NCBI GenBank assembly: GCA_002633005.1
Contig: NMRA01000031.1
Location: forward strand, 897,553-961,552
Reading direction: 5' to 3'
Source of the DNA: Phoronis australis
Lineage: Eukaryota > Phoronida > Phoronidae
Length of the DNA: 64,000 nt
In this document: positions 47,171-59,700 of the stretch, piece by piece
Position numbering within the stretch: position 1 is the stretch's first letter
Layout: every line of letters starts with the position of its first letter
Notes under the pieces: model-generated
The model's database searches: none
Told to the model about the DNA's origin: nothing
Seen by the model: the letters and a program-made list of their open reading frames with translations, nothing else
Made by a program: the position numbers and the translations under genes

Positions 47171-49597
47171 TTTGGCCAATAACAAATGATAAGAGATAAA
47201 TTTAATGTTAAAATTCACTTTGTTCATCTCAAGAGCTTCAATAGATCTGTTGCCATAAAATCACTGTAGACTAATTATAAAGTTGGTAATTCAGCTAATT
47301 AAATTTTATTTCGCTCCTGCCTGACTTTTCTAATGTGTTAACTTTTAGCATGGGTAGTTTTTAACATTTGCCAAATATTTCTTTGACACTCAAAGTGAGA
47401 TTGCGGGCCGGTTTTAGCCTTTAAATAAATGTACTTGAGTTTCACACATGCCACCACCAACCACATAATGATGTGAAAAGGTATAAATTAATTTATCACC
47501 TGAAAGGTTAAAAAGAAGAGCAAGAATTAAGAAATATTTTATCATACAACTTGGACTATCTCACCAACACATTTTGGTGTTTTGCTGATGACGAGCTCAT
47601 GGCTGTGTTTTCTGGAGTCTTTTTAGCTGATTGGGTGGTCGTCAAATGCTGTGTGTTAACGGATTCCTAAACTAATCAATAAAAAGGTTAAACTGAAAGT
47701 GTAAAGCATTCTTTGTGTACAAATCCCAAATATTCAGCGTTTGTACAAGTATGTTGGTCCTGTTGAATACTGTTGAGATGTGTGTCCCCTTAATTTTGTA
47801 CCTGAATTTTGCAGTGTTTAACTTGATAAAAAATGAAAATTGAATTACGACTTTTTGCCTCATATAATTGGGCTCTAATTATTCCTACCCATGGGAAACT
47901 AGGTCGCAAGCTCCTCGCATAGATATCAATAGATAGACAAATCCATTGATAACTTTGTTTTTCTTTCCTATAATAAAGATAATAGCAAGCATTTATCGAG
48001 TAATGGGGTGATGTGCACCCATAAATGCTTTAGTTTTGTTGCCTTTCAATTCTGCGGAAGAATACTAAAACAAAATTCATCTACTTTAATTTTGTGCTCA
48101 CGCTTGCTGGTTCCCTGCCAGGGGGTCGAGGACACATATCATTTAACTTTCTTCGGGTATTTTTTTACACTTTTTACACCAACGTTTCTCAACAGATAGC
48201 GCTTTACGTAAACAATCTGGCATGGCTGATGGAGGAAGTGTAAAATGTGGATATAGTTTGTGGTGTGTTGTATAGACAAATTGGTGCTTAATTTGGAGAT
48301 ATTCAAGAAATCTGAATTGAAAAGTTGTGGTTGCAGTTCGCTGTGCATTTTCTACTGTCACTGACTTTTGTTTACTGTATTCACACAGTATGAATAACAC
48401 ACCGGTGAAATCGGCCAGATGTGAGCGCATATTATATTTGCTGAGCACACGGCTATTAAACATTACTGCATGAACAAAACATTTACTGTCTCACCATTTG
48501 CATGACAATTAAAAATCGTTCAGTCTGCCATTTTTTTCTTTGTTGTCTGCCGAAGTAATACATTAACCAGTGATAAAACGCGTGCTACTAAATGATACCT
48601 TTGTGTCCTCTGCCCCGTAGTGGACACACAGGGAACCAGCGAGGTGCTCACGCTGAGTTCATCATTACAATTACGAGTGGATATTTTCATAACTGATTGT
48701 TATGCAGGTAATGGATCTGGCATTGCCTTCCAAGGACACATGGTTGTTGTGTCTTTTCAATACTGAGGTTTTCAAGCTGTAGTGCGTTTGGACAATTGTT
48801 TTTTTAAAGTCTCGCAACAACATTCTTGTATAGACCCCTGACCAATACCTGACTCTCGAAATCGATTGTGTAGTAGGCCTCTCATGACGGTTTGTTTGCA
48901 ATGTATTACACAGATTTTATGACAGTAAATGGCCTAATTCAATTTTCTTTTTTGTCGGGGTGGGCAGGGGAAAGCTTAAAGTGCAGAATTTGTGAAGTTG
49001 CCTTGTTCATTGTAAACCCATCATCATTGGCTCAGCTGGCTTTATCCCTATTGATCTACTGCAGTCAATATCATGACGAGACTGTCACCATGGTTATCCT
49101 GTGACTGAAGTCTGTAATGAGCTGAAAATGTCTCTGTGTATTAGAGTTACCTGATTACTACCATAGATACTTGATTTACTGAATACTTCTAGTCTCTTTG
49201 TGCTCCTGTTTCAATATGATACTCACTACTTTCATTCAGTTTGTTATTTCATATGCCTGAACAGGTTTATGTCATGGTTTGATTTTGTATAAAAATCTGA
49301 CTGTGTTGTATTTGCTTAAGCAATAATGAAGGTTTTGTTAGTTGTCTTGGTGATAACATGTACTGTCTTCCATGTATCTTATCATCTTGCTTTGCCTGCT
49401 ACTTTCATCTCTTTTTCTCAAAGGCCTGGCACAGATGAACAACTACAAGCTTAGACCACTGTTTTTAAGGCAAGCAGTTCATGTCTGCACCAAATGAACA
49501 GAAAGATTTTCTTCCACCTACATGGTTGATTTCATGCCTCGGCTTGTTTTCATTCTTCTCACTATGTGGGTGAGGTGAGCTGCAAAACTGTTGCTTT

Positions 49598-49760
49598 TTA
49601 AGGCCTTTGCATTCTAACGCTGACGCATTGGTGTTTTGGGGAGTTGGTTCAGTATGAACAGTTAACTTCGGTCCCAGATTGAAGTTAACAGAGCCAGTTA
49701 ACTTCGCAGTAAACAGTTGAATTTAACCGAGGAGCAGTGTAATAAGAGCGGTGCAGTGTG
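49598..49760. repeat. partial copy related to the 50.8-51.3 kb element
   Basis: It shares GGGGAGTTG(G/C), TCAGTATGAAC and GTTAACTTCG-type words in the same order as 50771-50960, without the terminal inverted repeat. Confidence 0.6.
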
Positions 49761-50770
49761 CCTGTAGCATAATTGTATATTATATTATGGGGCAAAATTT
49801 GCCCACTTTGTTCTGTGACAACTGAACAGGCTGTGTGAACCAGGCTATCAAGGAAATAAAACCTTAGCCTTTATATTTGTTGAGTTATTTGACAAATTAA
49901 AATTCACTTTTATTACGATATTGTACCCTGCTTTCCAATTCTTCACATTTTGTAATTAATTGTCAAACTTGAATCAAACTTCTGAGGACTGGCAAAGGCC
50001 ATCTGCAGAGCATTAGTTTGTTTCAAAGATTTAAGTGTCGACATGAATATCCATTAAGAGTCAAAATCAAAGATAAGTATCATTTTCAAAGAGATTTGTA
50101 TATATCAATGAAAATCATATCATGTGCATTTTCAATGTGGCAAATGTGCATTGTGTAACATCACAAAATGTGTCTGGAGATTTCAATACTGGTATTGGTA
50201 TTGAGCTTTATTTTGCATCTAGAGATTAGGTTTCATTGTAACTCATTGACAGAATCTTAAGTAGAGGATTATTTATAACATGCAGTTCTCATTCATAATA
50301 TTGTGTGGATGTGAATCCCATCCATGTTCTCATGGATCTCGGAACCTGACTAATGCAGTGTAGTGAACACCCAACCACCTTACATATGTATCTGCAGTTG
50401 TGTTTGTGACAATATCACCACCATGGCCTACCTATTGATTGACTATGTCCTGTTCAAATTAACATCATTTCCTTTGTAAATGGTTAATCCACCATCACAT
50501 ATAGCCACTACTGTTACTGTAGAACTCCAGCATTGATTTGCTAACTCAAGAGGATTAAGGAATTCCAGACACTCGATTACCCTGGTCAATAATTTGCTAT
50601 CTCTTTGATTGAAGTATTTAATGAAGGTTTTATGGCAAACCTTCATGTTCAGTCAATTAATGTATAATTAAAAGCAACAATTAACCCTACAGATGTGATA
50701 CACCTTTTTGTTATCTTGATTAATTAACCAGTTGTAAGATACAGGTGTGTGTGTTTATTGTGACTGTCTA

Positions 50771-51280
50771 AAGGGCCTTTCATATTAACGTCGACGCGTC
50801 AATGGTTTGGGGAGTTGCGGTCAGTATGAACGCTTAAATCCGGTCCTGGATCACAGTTAACAGCTCGAGTTAACATCGCAGTTAACAGGTGGATTTAAGA
50901 CCACAGCGTCGACGCTGCGGTACAGTATGAACGCTTAACTCCGGTCCAATCAAAGTTATCGCCAGGTGCCACTGTTATCGTCAACAGTTAAAAGGTAGTG
51001 TCGTCACTATTAGCTGCTTATATTTTGATCTAATAATAACCAGTCGATTTTAAAATAAGTTTAATGTCACTTAGCACATGTAAATATTTCCAAATTGAAA
51101 CATTGAAAAAAATCTTAGCGTGCAATGCTACCTTGCGATAACTTCGATGACGACAGCGGCACCAATCGTTTACTTTGATGTTCATTAACTACCGAAGCCA
51201 GTATAAACGGTCCAGTTAACTGCTCTGTTTACATGAACGTTCCCCTCAGACCGGAGTTAAGTCAATATGAAAGGGCCTTA
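50771..51280. mobile_element. MITE-like element with AAGGGCCTTTCATATT ends
   Basis: The left end AAGGGCCTTTCATATTAAC is inverted at the right end as GTCAATATGAAAGGGCCTT. The interior repeats CTTAACTCCGGTC and its inverse several times. No coding content. Possible TSD is unclear. Confidence 0.7.
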
Positions 51281-51879
51281 AGGTGCTGTCTACAGCACCC
51301 TTTGGAATGATGCACTCAATTTGTGTACTTTGAATGAATTTGTTCAGGATGAAATTTCCTTGTCAGAGTATGCCTGTAATTTCATTCCATTGTTGTAAAA
51401 ATTCATCAGTTCATCGCATTATATGGCACAAAATTGGATTTTGTCAAATTTCTCCACAAGAAAGATTTTTAAGAAAAAAATCAGTGGCATAGTGTTTGGG
51501 GTACAGTTGTCGCTAAAACACAAAAAGGTTGAAAATTTGAGCTTTTGTTGCACATTACATACTTTTGAAAAATACTAAAATATCAATATTACTAATTATG
51601 GTAGAATCTCACCAATTTAGGACACAATTTGGCAGTCGAATGTAATTTTGTTTTTTTATTTTTTACAAAAGATGTGTAGCACAAAGTAAATATGTTATCA
51701 ATTTAATGTTCCATACCATACCAATGTTTTGAGAAATTGTGGATATTTGCAGCAATGTTTGAAGCCTTTGTTAATTTTGGTAATTAGTTTTGTCCAAAAT
51801 TCTGGGAGATTTTTGCAATATTTATGACCATAATTCGCTGAGTATTCCTTAATCAGAAGTGTTTTAACACATTAAAATG

Positions 51880-52230
51880 TGTTCGAAATGAAACTTAAAG
51901 CTACATTTTGCTGTTCAAGTGTACTAAAAAAGAAAATTGAATTAGGTCTTTACTCTCGTATAATTCCTCTTCATGACTGGAGACTATTACCATCACTAAC
52001 AACAACATACTATACCATCAGTGTCTCGAGAAAATGTTTCAGATACCTATTGGGGTTGTCCAACCCTAAAATTGCAGATTCAAAAGTGGCACATGTACTC
52101 ATTGCCTATAACTTGAGTTACTGGCTCTTTCGACAACAATTCAAGATGGCAAAAGGGTGGTATTGTTTTTGAACCCCAACTTTGGTTAAGAATTTAACAT
52201 TGACTGTGAAATTTGTTTTAATTTCTGGAA
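51880..52230. repeat. inverted copy of the 40-kb dispersed repeat
   Basis: CTATTGGGGTTGTCCAACCC and ATACCATCAGTG are the reverse complement of words at 40.06-40.15 kb. It sits just upstream of the RhoGEF start exon. An open frame of 97 codons here has no similarity that I recognise and is probably chance. Confidence 0.55.
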
Positions 52231-52432
52231 AATTTCTATCCAAGCATAAGGAAGATTTTGAAGTGGTTGTACCTTTGAAGACTAGATAAATTAGGTGCCT
52301 ATGTTGATCACCTGCTGCTCTTTGACTGAGATTTTCATTGCATTTCAGTATGCTGTCGTCTGCTTCTCAGTGATGTTGACGTGATGTAACCTCGTCCTCA
52401 TGTGAGCTCTCTTCCACTGGAGATGTGTATCA

Positions 52433-53776
52433 ATGGAGAATCCCCAAGGGACGTCTCCAAGGAGAGGCTACCTGGCCGACTCATTGGCTTTCAACTTGTT
52501 ACCTCGTAAAGACTACCTGAAGGAATACAGAGAAAAATATGGCAAGAAGAGTACGCTGGGTGAAAATAGTGCGACCCCTGCTGGATCAGGGACTGCAACC
52601 TCTGCTGGTCCAGGGGTCACAACCTCTTCTGATAAAACGTGTGAATTGATAGCCAAGTATTTAAAAAAGGATTACCCATTGCTGTTCCGAAAAGATGCAC
52701 TTAAGTCGGACCATTCTGTTGACAACTCCATAAATGTATCGCCAAACTCCCGCACGGCTGCTGTACTGACAAACCCAGACATTGTGAGATATCTTGGAGG
52801 CACAGCTAATGGAGAACGCATCTCTCCTAGGCAGCTGTCAAGATCGCGTCAGTTGTCGTCCAGCGTTACTGACTTGTCCAAGCCTGCCTGGAATGACCAG
52901 AGCAGCAGTATCCAGTGTGATGAAGATGGCCAGTCAACACACTGGTCCTCGCACATCCCAACTTTTGATGAATTTAAGTTAATGAAGAAATCTGACCAGA
53001 TTGGCATCTTCGTAGGGGAAGCGGACGCCATCAGAAACACGTCTCCTCCTCCTGCTCCGTCCAACTTAAGGAGAGTGTCGTCAGAATTATGTTTACTCGC
53101 AAAAACAAACTCTCCTAAAGAGAATGAAGCTCCATTTGTTTCCTCGTATGCTCAGTCTTCATTTGAAACTCACGCTCAGACCTCCAATCCAACTAAACCA
53201 AAGATCATGACAAGGTGCCACAGCGACGTGTCTGCCGATAAGTATGCTAAAAAGACTGGAAGTAAGAAACGGCGAAGCGTTGATGGTGGTGATTCCAGTC
53301 AGACTACAGGGTTACCAGCAAGAGCAATTGAAGAAATAGATGATTTTGGGAAGACGTACGTCATTGAGAAACCTAAGAAACACAGAGAAACGAGCAAACA
53401 AAGTAGAAAGTCTTCTTCTCCGATAGATTCTTCCAGAGAAAAACGGGAAAAAAGCAGACGGAAAAGACGAGAGACAAATGATGAGGTTTGCGAGACTAGT
53501 AGTGTTGGCAACCAAATGCCTGATGACTCTGAACAAAACATGCACAGGTCGAGTCGAACACGTGAACGAAAACACAAAGATGTTGAAAAACAACAAACTG
53601 GGCATAAGTCCAAGTCCAGGTCGGATAGGATTAAAGAGCGTCGCAGATCACGGTCTGTTCTTGCTGAGGAGAAGAAAACTGCCAAAAGTCCTTCTGATAC
53701 ATCGACCAGCTGTGCTAGTACTTCTGTATGTGGCAGTAGTGACAAGTCCACCAGTCATGCTAAATCACAACTCCTG
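52433..53776 (+). CDS. RhoGEF gene, first coding exon (448 codons)
   Basis: The ATG sits in CATCAATGG-like context (TATCAATGG), after an acceptor at 52348. Start MENPQGTSPRRGYLADSLAF. The border CTG|GTAATT ends it in phase 0, while the open frame runs on to a stop at 53839. It encodes a low-complexity Ser/Lys/Arg-rich region. Open frames on the other strand here are shadows. Confidence 0.8.
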
Positions 53777-56700
53777 GTAATTATTGTCAGTGTTACCCGA
53801 GAAATTCTCCAATTTGGGACTCTGAAGTCAAAGAGCTGAACTTGAATTTTTCTTGATTCTGAAATTTGGGATGCAGTGATTTTTGCTTTATCTCATTTCT
53901 CAAACTTTTCACAGTGCTCATTTTGCATTAATGGTCTGAAAATATAAGTGGAAGTTCATGAGAGGAGTGTAAGTTTGGACGTAGGTAAATTGGCCATCGT
54001 TCCCATAATTTAGGGTGGTCGATATCGGTCTTACTGTGAGCATAATTATTCTATGGATTTGAAGATTCAGTGGTTCAGACATGGCCGACTTCATTGCTGC
54101 CAATAATTTTTTCTTACGGACAAGTGTATTTATTTATTTATTCAAATACAAACATTCATTGTACTGTTCATCAGTGCTAGGTAATTTCTTGCATCGTGTT
54201 TTTTGACATTTTTCTTGCACAGGATTCATCAGAAATTAAGAAAGAAGCACAGACAAACCCAAAGGACACTACATCGTCCCCTGAGGAAATTAGTAAGTTC
54301 CCTTCTTGGTATATCTGTTTCTTTAGTACTAAGATTTGGTAGTAGCGTTTTCTAGTTTTATCGTTTATCCAACACTGTGCTTTCCAGTCTTTTCGTATCT
54401 CCTCTCAAGAAAATCCGGACATCTTGTTACCCTTTTTGAGAAAATCAAGAGGATTGACACCCTTTCAGGAGCTGTGGCAATTATTAAAAAATCACAAGCC
54501 TCCTGCCTGAATCAGAACGGCTGGCAATTGACCTTTCACCAGGATTTTGAGTGACGGCTTAACTGACCAATTAGAATGCAACATTTTTGACACACCTTCA
54601 TTTCCTAGCCGCCATTTTACCCAACAAACCACACATTACTGGGTAAAACTTATTGTTTGTTTGTCGACATTTCGCAAGGGGGCGGAGCTTGCGATATGAC
54701 AGTTTTGCAGCTTTTATAAAATAATTGTCTCTACAGGATTTGTACAGCTCCTATTTCCCCTACTTTTTAAAGTATGTCCTACTCTTCCTGCTTTTTCTGT
54801 CAATTCCTACTTTTTGAAAATTGTGTAAAAGAAAAATTCCTACTTCATTTGATCTTTACCTATTTTCATCGTCACTGGCTCCAAATTCGGTTCTATAACT
54901 GGAAATTTTCATATGTATGAGATGTAAAATCATTTGAAGGTGCATTTTTGTCTCATTGATTGTCAATTCATAATAAAAAATGCCAAACTGTCTTCATTAC
55001 AAGTCCAAAATGATTGATGGGAAGATGTCGGATGGAGATTCACACAAATACGTATCTAGTGGGTCTTCTTTTCTCTTCCAACCTTTAGTTAGTAAATACT
55101 GATATTTATTATGTTACATGTACTATTAGGCTCAGTAATTAATATGCGTAAGTATTCCTACGTTTTGTCAAGATTTTCCTACTTTTTCGTAAGATGTCTG
55201 TATGAACCATGTCTCTGTTGCTTCCCCCATTTGACTCTTGCTATATTTTCTGAGAACAGGCTGCAGTTTCCCCCATTTGACTCTCAGTATATTCTCTGAA
55301 AACAGACTGGTGCTTCTCCCCATTTGACTCTCAGTATATTCTTTGAGAGCAGACTGGTGTTTCCCCCATTTGACTCTCAGTATATTCTCTGAGAACAAAT
55401 TGGTGTTTCTCCCCATTTGACTCTCAGTATATTTTTTGAAAACATACTGGTGCTTCCCACATTTGACTCTCAGTATATTCTCTGAGAACAGGGTGGTGCT
55501 TCTCCCCACTTGACTCTCAGTACATTCTCTCAAAACAGACTGTTGCTTACCCCCATTTGACTCTCTGAGAAGAGACTGCCATGTTTCAGTTACTGAAAGA
55601 TACTGATTGTCATAGGAATATTGGCAAACGTCCAGCAGGTTGACACTGATGACGTCCTCAGACAGTACGCACTTGTCTGTTGTGATTAATTGGATGTCGA
55701 CCGATGTCATGTCATTCATCTTGTTCATATGCGAGCAAAGACGCTGGCTGTTCTTCCGTGTTATGAAGGCTACCCCTAAAATGGTACTTGTGTGAAAGTT
55801 TGAAACAGAATTTGCTTTTTTGTCTAAACCATTCTGTATGAAGACTTCACCAGAAGCCAGGTTGTTCGGTGCATGGGAACACTAATAGTTTGATCAGAGG
55901 AAACTGACTTGTCTGTTGACAGAGCGGCATGTGTAAAGACTGCATTGCTCGTGTGAACACCGCATAACTTTACACAAATCTTCTAGCCTGTCAAGTCCAG
56001 GATTCGTCAGAAGAGTTACTTCAAGAAAGGTTCAGGCAACACATCAGCATGCACTCTACGCGAGAGGACATCCTTGGTTACCTCGACGACCTCAAGAGGA
56101 GTGGTCTACTGACTGTGGACGACTGTAGCAGTGTACAGAGTTCAGAAGAGTGGTTTGACGAGAGTCTGCAACTGCAGGTACTGTTTAGGTGTTCATGGTA
56201 AAATCCATCTGATTTAGATAGAATATGATAGTTAAGATGTTAAATTTTATGTTTTTACTTAATTTGTTTCATTTACAGGACTCGGCCTTAACTTTTTTGA
56301 CTGGACACCCACTTGTAAGTTTACTTCAATTCAATTTGTCTGAATCCAAAATGAGCTTGTCCAAAATTTTCAAAAAATAAATATGTTTGAAAATTTATTC
56401 ATTTTGTCTTGCAGTTAAGGCACATCGCCCTATCCTTAAACAAGTATTGAAAAGTTTCCACGGCCGCTTATTGGGCACAAAATTCCTTTTCCAACTGAAT
56501 TCATAATCCTTCCTACCTTGCACTATCTTCACTCTTAAGTGTTTAGGTCATAATTTATTCGATACTTGTGATGAACGTGAATTTTTTACAAACAAAAATT
56601 CCCTGTACTATGATATTTACTGCTTAGAAATATTTCTTGGCAATCACAAGACTGATTTCCGTTTGCTCAGCGAAGATATTCAGTCTCTGTGTTCTAAATT

Positions 56701-59700
56701 TGATCAACTTCAGGCTATTTTGCGAAGTTCAAAAAACAAACTTTTGCTGTTTGACTGCATCTGCTTACAGGAAATAGAGCCTGTCGAATGCTTAGAGACA
56801 CTTCGATGACTTCTTGTATGACTTTGTTCCAACCATCTCAAAGTTAATTGCTAAAAAACGGTGACATTTTGATAGCTGGCGACTTCAATGTCAATTTACT
56901 ACAAACTTTCAATAATACAAAATTTGGTAATTTTTTGACCAAATGTTAAACCTCTCTATTCTTTCTAAGATAACCTTTCCTTCTCGTCTTACCAACAACA
57001 CGTGTACTCTTGTTGATCAAATTATACAAAATTCTCTCCTACCATGAACATGTCGGAGACTTGTATACTGTTAAGTAATTTATCAAACCATTTCCCCATA
57101 TTTTTGTCTCTCAATATTAATAACAAAAATAAACCTCATCAACCTAAATTTAGTCAGATAAAGTCACAGTCAAAAAATCTCATGCCAATTTTAAAACTGA
57201 TTTGGCTTCAATTGACTTTGAGTCAGTATGAGATAACAATTTGTCTCAAAATCCTTACACCAATTATAGTCACTTAAGAACAATTATTTTAGATTTCATA
57301 AATAAACATTTTCACTCCAAAACCAAACGTTTCAACTACCATAAACATAAACTCAATGACCGGATTACATTTGGTATATTAAAATCAATAAAAGTGCAAG
57401 ACAAAATCTATAAAAATGAAGACCACACCTCCTGATTCTATTTTTTCTCACATTTACTCAATAAAACTGCCAAATTATAACAGCATACGTAATTCTGTAA
57501 TAAAAGAGGCCAACCGTATGTACTATGAAAAACAGTTCAAGCAGCACAAAAATGATATTCGCCAAACTTGGCAAGTCATCAAAAATGTAATTTCGAACTC
57601 ATCCTTCAGAACTGTTCTCCCTCGGTTTATTACCTCTACTACATCTGGACATATTACTGGCAAACAGAAAATAGCTGATCAGTTCAACAACAGTTTTATT
57701 AACATTGGTAAGAATGTGGCTTCCCAAATACCGATATGCAATGAACATTTCGAAAATTATCTTCACGGTTCCCCTGACTCTATCTTAAAGTTAAAAACCG
57801 TTGCTGACGACAAAGTACTGAATTCAATGAAAAATCTAGAATCCAAATCCGCTACAGACAGTGATGGCCTGTCGTGTTCATTTATCAAACAACTTGTTAT
57901 GCAAACCAATCCCTACTCACACATATTTTCCCGGATGGTTTGAAGGTATAGCTAAGGTAATCCCTATTTATAAAGATAATGACACTGACAGTGACTCTCT
58001 TGTTAACTACAGACCAATATCTATTCTACTTACAATTTCCAAAGTTTTGAAAAAATGTTCATGATCAAGTCTATTCTTATTTTTCTCATAACAATCTTCT
58101 GTATAAGTCCCAGTATGGTTTCAGACCCAACCAATCTACTGAACTTGCGGCTACTGAATTTGTACACTCTCTTTACCAAAACTTAGACAAAGGTTTGAAC
58201 CCAGTTTTGGTATTCATGGATCTTTCTAAAGCCTTTGATACCATTGATCTCGATATCCTCCTGAAAAAAATAAAACATTAAGAGCTTTCTAATAGTGAAT
58301 TTTCTTGGTTTCAAAGCTTCCTTGAAAATAGAAAGCGGCTCGTCTTGATACTGTCATTTCGTCCCAACTTGACATTTCTGCAGGTGTTCCACTGGTATCT
58401 ATTCCAGGTCCTCTCCTAATTTTAATCTAAGTACCATAAATGACATCACCTTCTCTAGCAAGGCACTTGCCTGTTATTTCCTTTCCATGTTAACAAAAGT
58501 CAGCTTCAACGATCAAACCATCAGAATTAATAATACCCTACAAGATGTTTTTGATTGGCTAAATACCAATGAGTTATGGCTCAACACAAGCAAAACTAAA
58601 TTTATGCTATTTCGATTTCAAAAAAATCAGCGAAGGTGACATCCCTCTAATCAAAATCAACAATGAACTTATTAACAAGAGTTGAAAATTTAAAATTTTT
58701 TGGGATTTTCGTAGACAGTCATCTTTCCTGGAACAAGCATGTTCAGGAAATTTCTAACAAAATTGCGAAAACTCATGGGCATCGTCTCCGTACTGAAAAA
58801 CTATTTTCCCAAACACACACTCCTGATGACATACAATGCTCTTACACTATTACATCTATGTTTTGGTATAACACTATGGGGGTTCAATAATTGTACGAGA
58901 TTGAAACTTCTGCAGAATAAAAGCTTTGAGAAATGTTACCAATTCTTTGCTGTTTTCACACACAAAACCAGTTTGTAAGGAAATCAAAACACTTCTTCTT
59001 TACGACATGTAAACCAAGCTTGTCTAAAATTCTTTTACAAATTCAAACATAATCAATTTCCTATTTACCCCTTTATGATAACAATGTTTTCTAATCCCAT
59101 CAGTCACCATGAGATCTTTCTAGAATATGAAGTCAACACCCTGTCCTAAAACTGCAATCCTACAACAGAAAAACCTGTGAAAATTCCTTAGTGTTCAAAA
59201 TACCGAATCTAATAAACAACTGTATCCTTTTGAGATATGTAACAGACAAAATCGACACGCACAGTTTACATGGGTTCTCCTTGTATTTAAAGAATTACTT
59301 AATAAGCACTTACAGTTCTCAGTGTAACGTTCTACATTGTTATGCATGTTCTAATTGAAGTAACATGTGATCACCTGCCTAACATCTTAGTCATATGCTT
59401 TTCTAACGGTGCGGTCTCCCTTGTACCAATAGTCTCTGTGTTTTATTCTTAGTAAAAGACATTAATTTACATTTTAAATAAACTTGCATTGTATCTTCTT
59501 TCATTATAGATGTACTTATTTCTGTTCTTATTTATTTTTGTTCTTCTTAATTGTTAATATCTTTTTAATTTATTGTTACTCGGTGGTAAGCTATTAGCGG
59601 CCCGTGCCTTTGCTGGCCACCCAGCCATATATCAATGTATGTTTTATGTGATTTAAAAAAATAAAGATTTTTCTCTCTCTTTCATTGGCAGGATCATTAG

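Larger units (their letters stand above)
37211..52348. other. long gene-poor interval between ICA1 and the RhoGEF gene
   Basis: The two flanking genes are divergent, so both promoters should lie here, along with the non-coding 5' exon(s) of the RhoGEF gene. I found no coding exon with recognisable homology. Visible content is AT-rich DNA, inverted-repeat elements and dispersed repeats, listed separately. Confidence 0.6.

Noticed and set aside
51879-52172. 97-codon plus-strand frame upstream of the RhoGEF start
   Set aside because: It lies in a dispersed repeat with an inverted copy at 40 kb, and the acceptor at 52348 shows the region is intronic.
53299-53751. 150-codon minus-strand open frame
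   Set aside because: It is the antisense of the Ser/Arg-rich first RhoGEF exon; composition alone explains the open frame.
55168-55728. 186-codon minus-strand frame as a gene
   Set aside because: It is entirely driven by the 46/47-bp minisatellite; no splice sites or homology. Kept as a finding, not as a gene.
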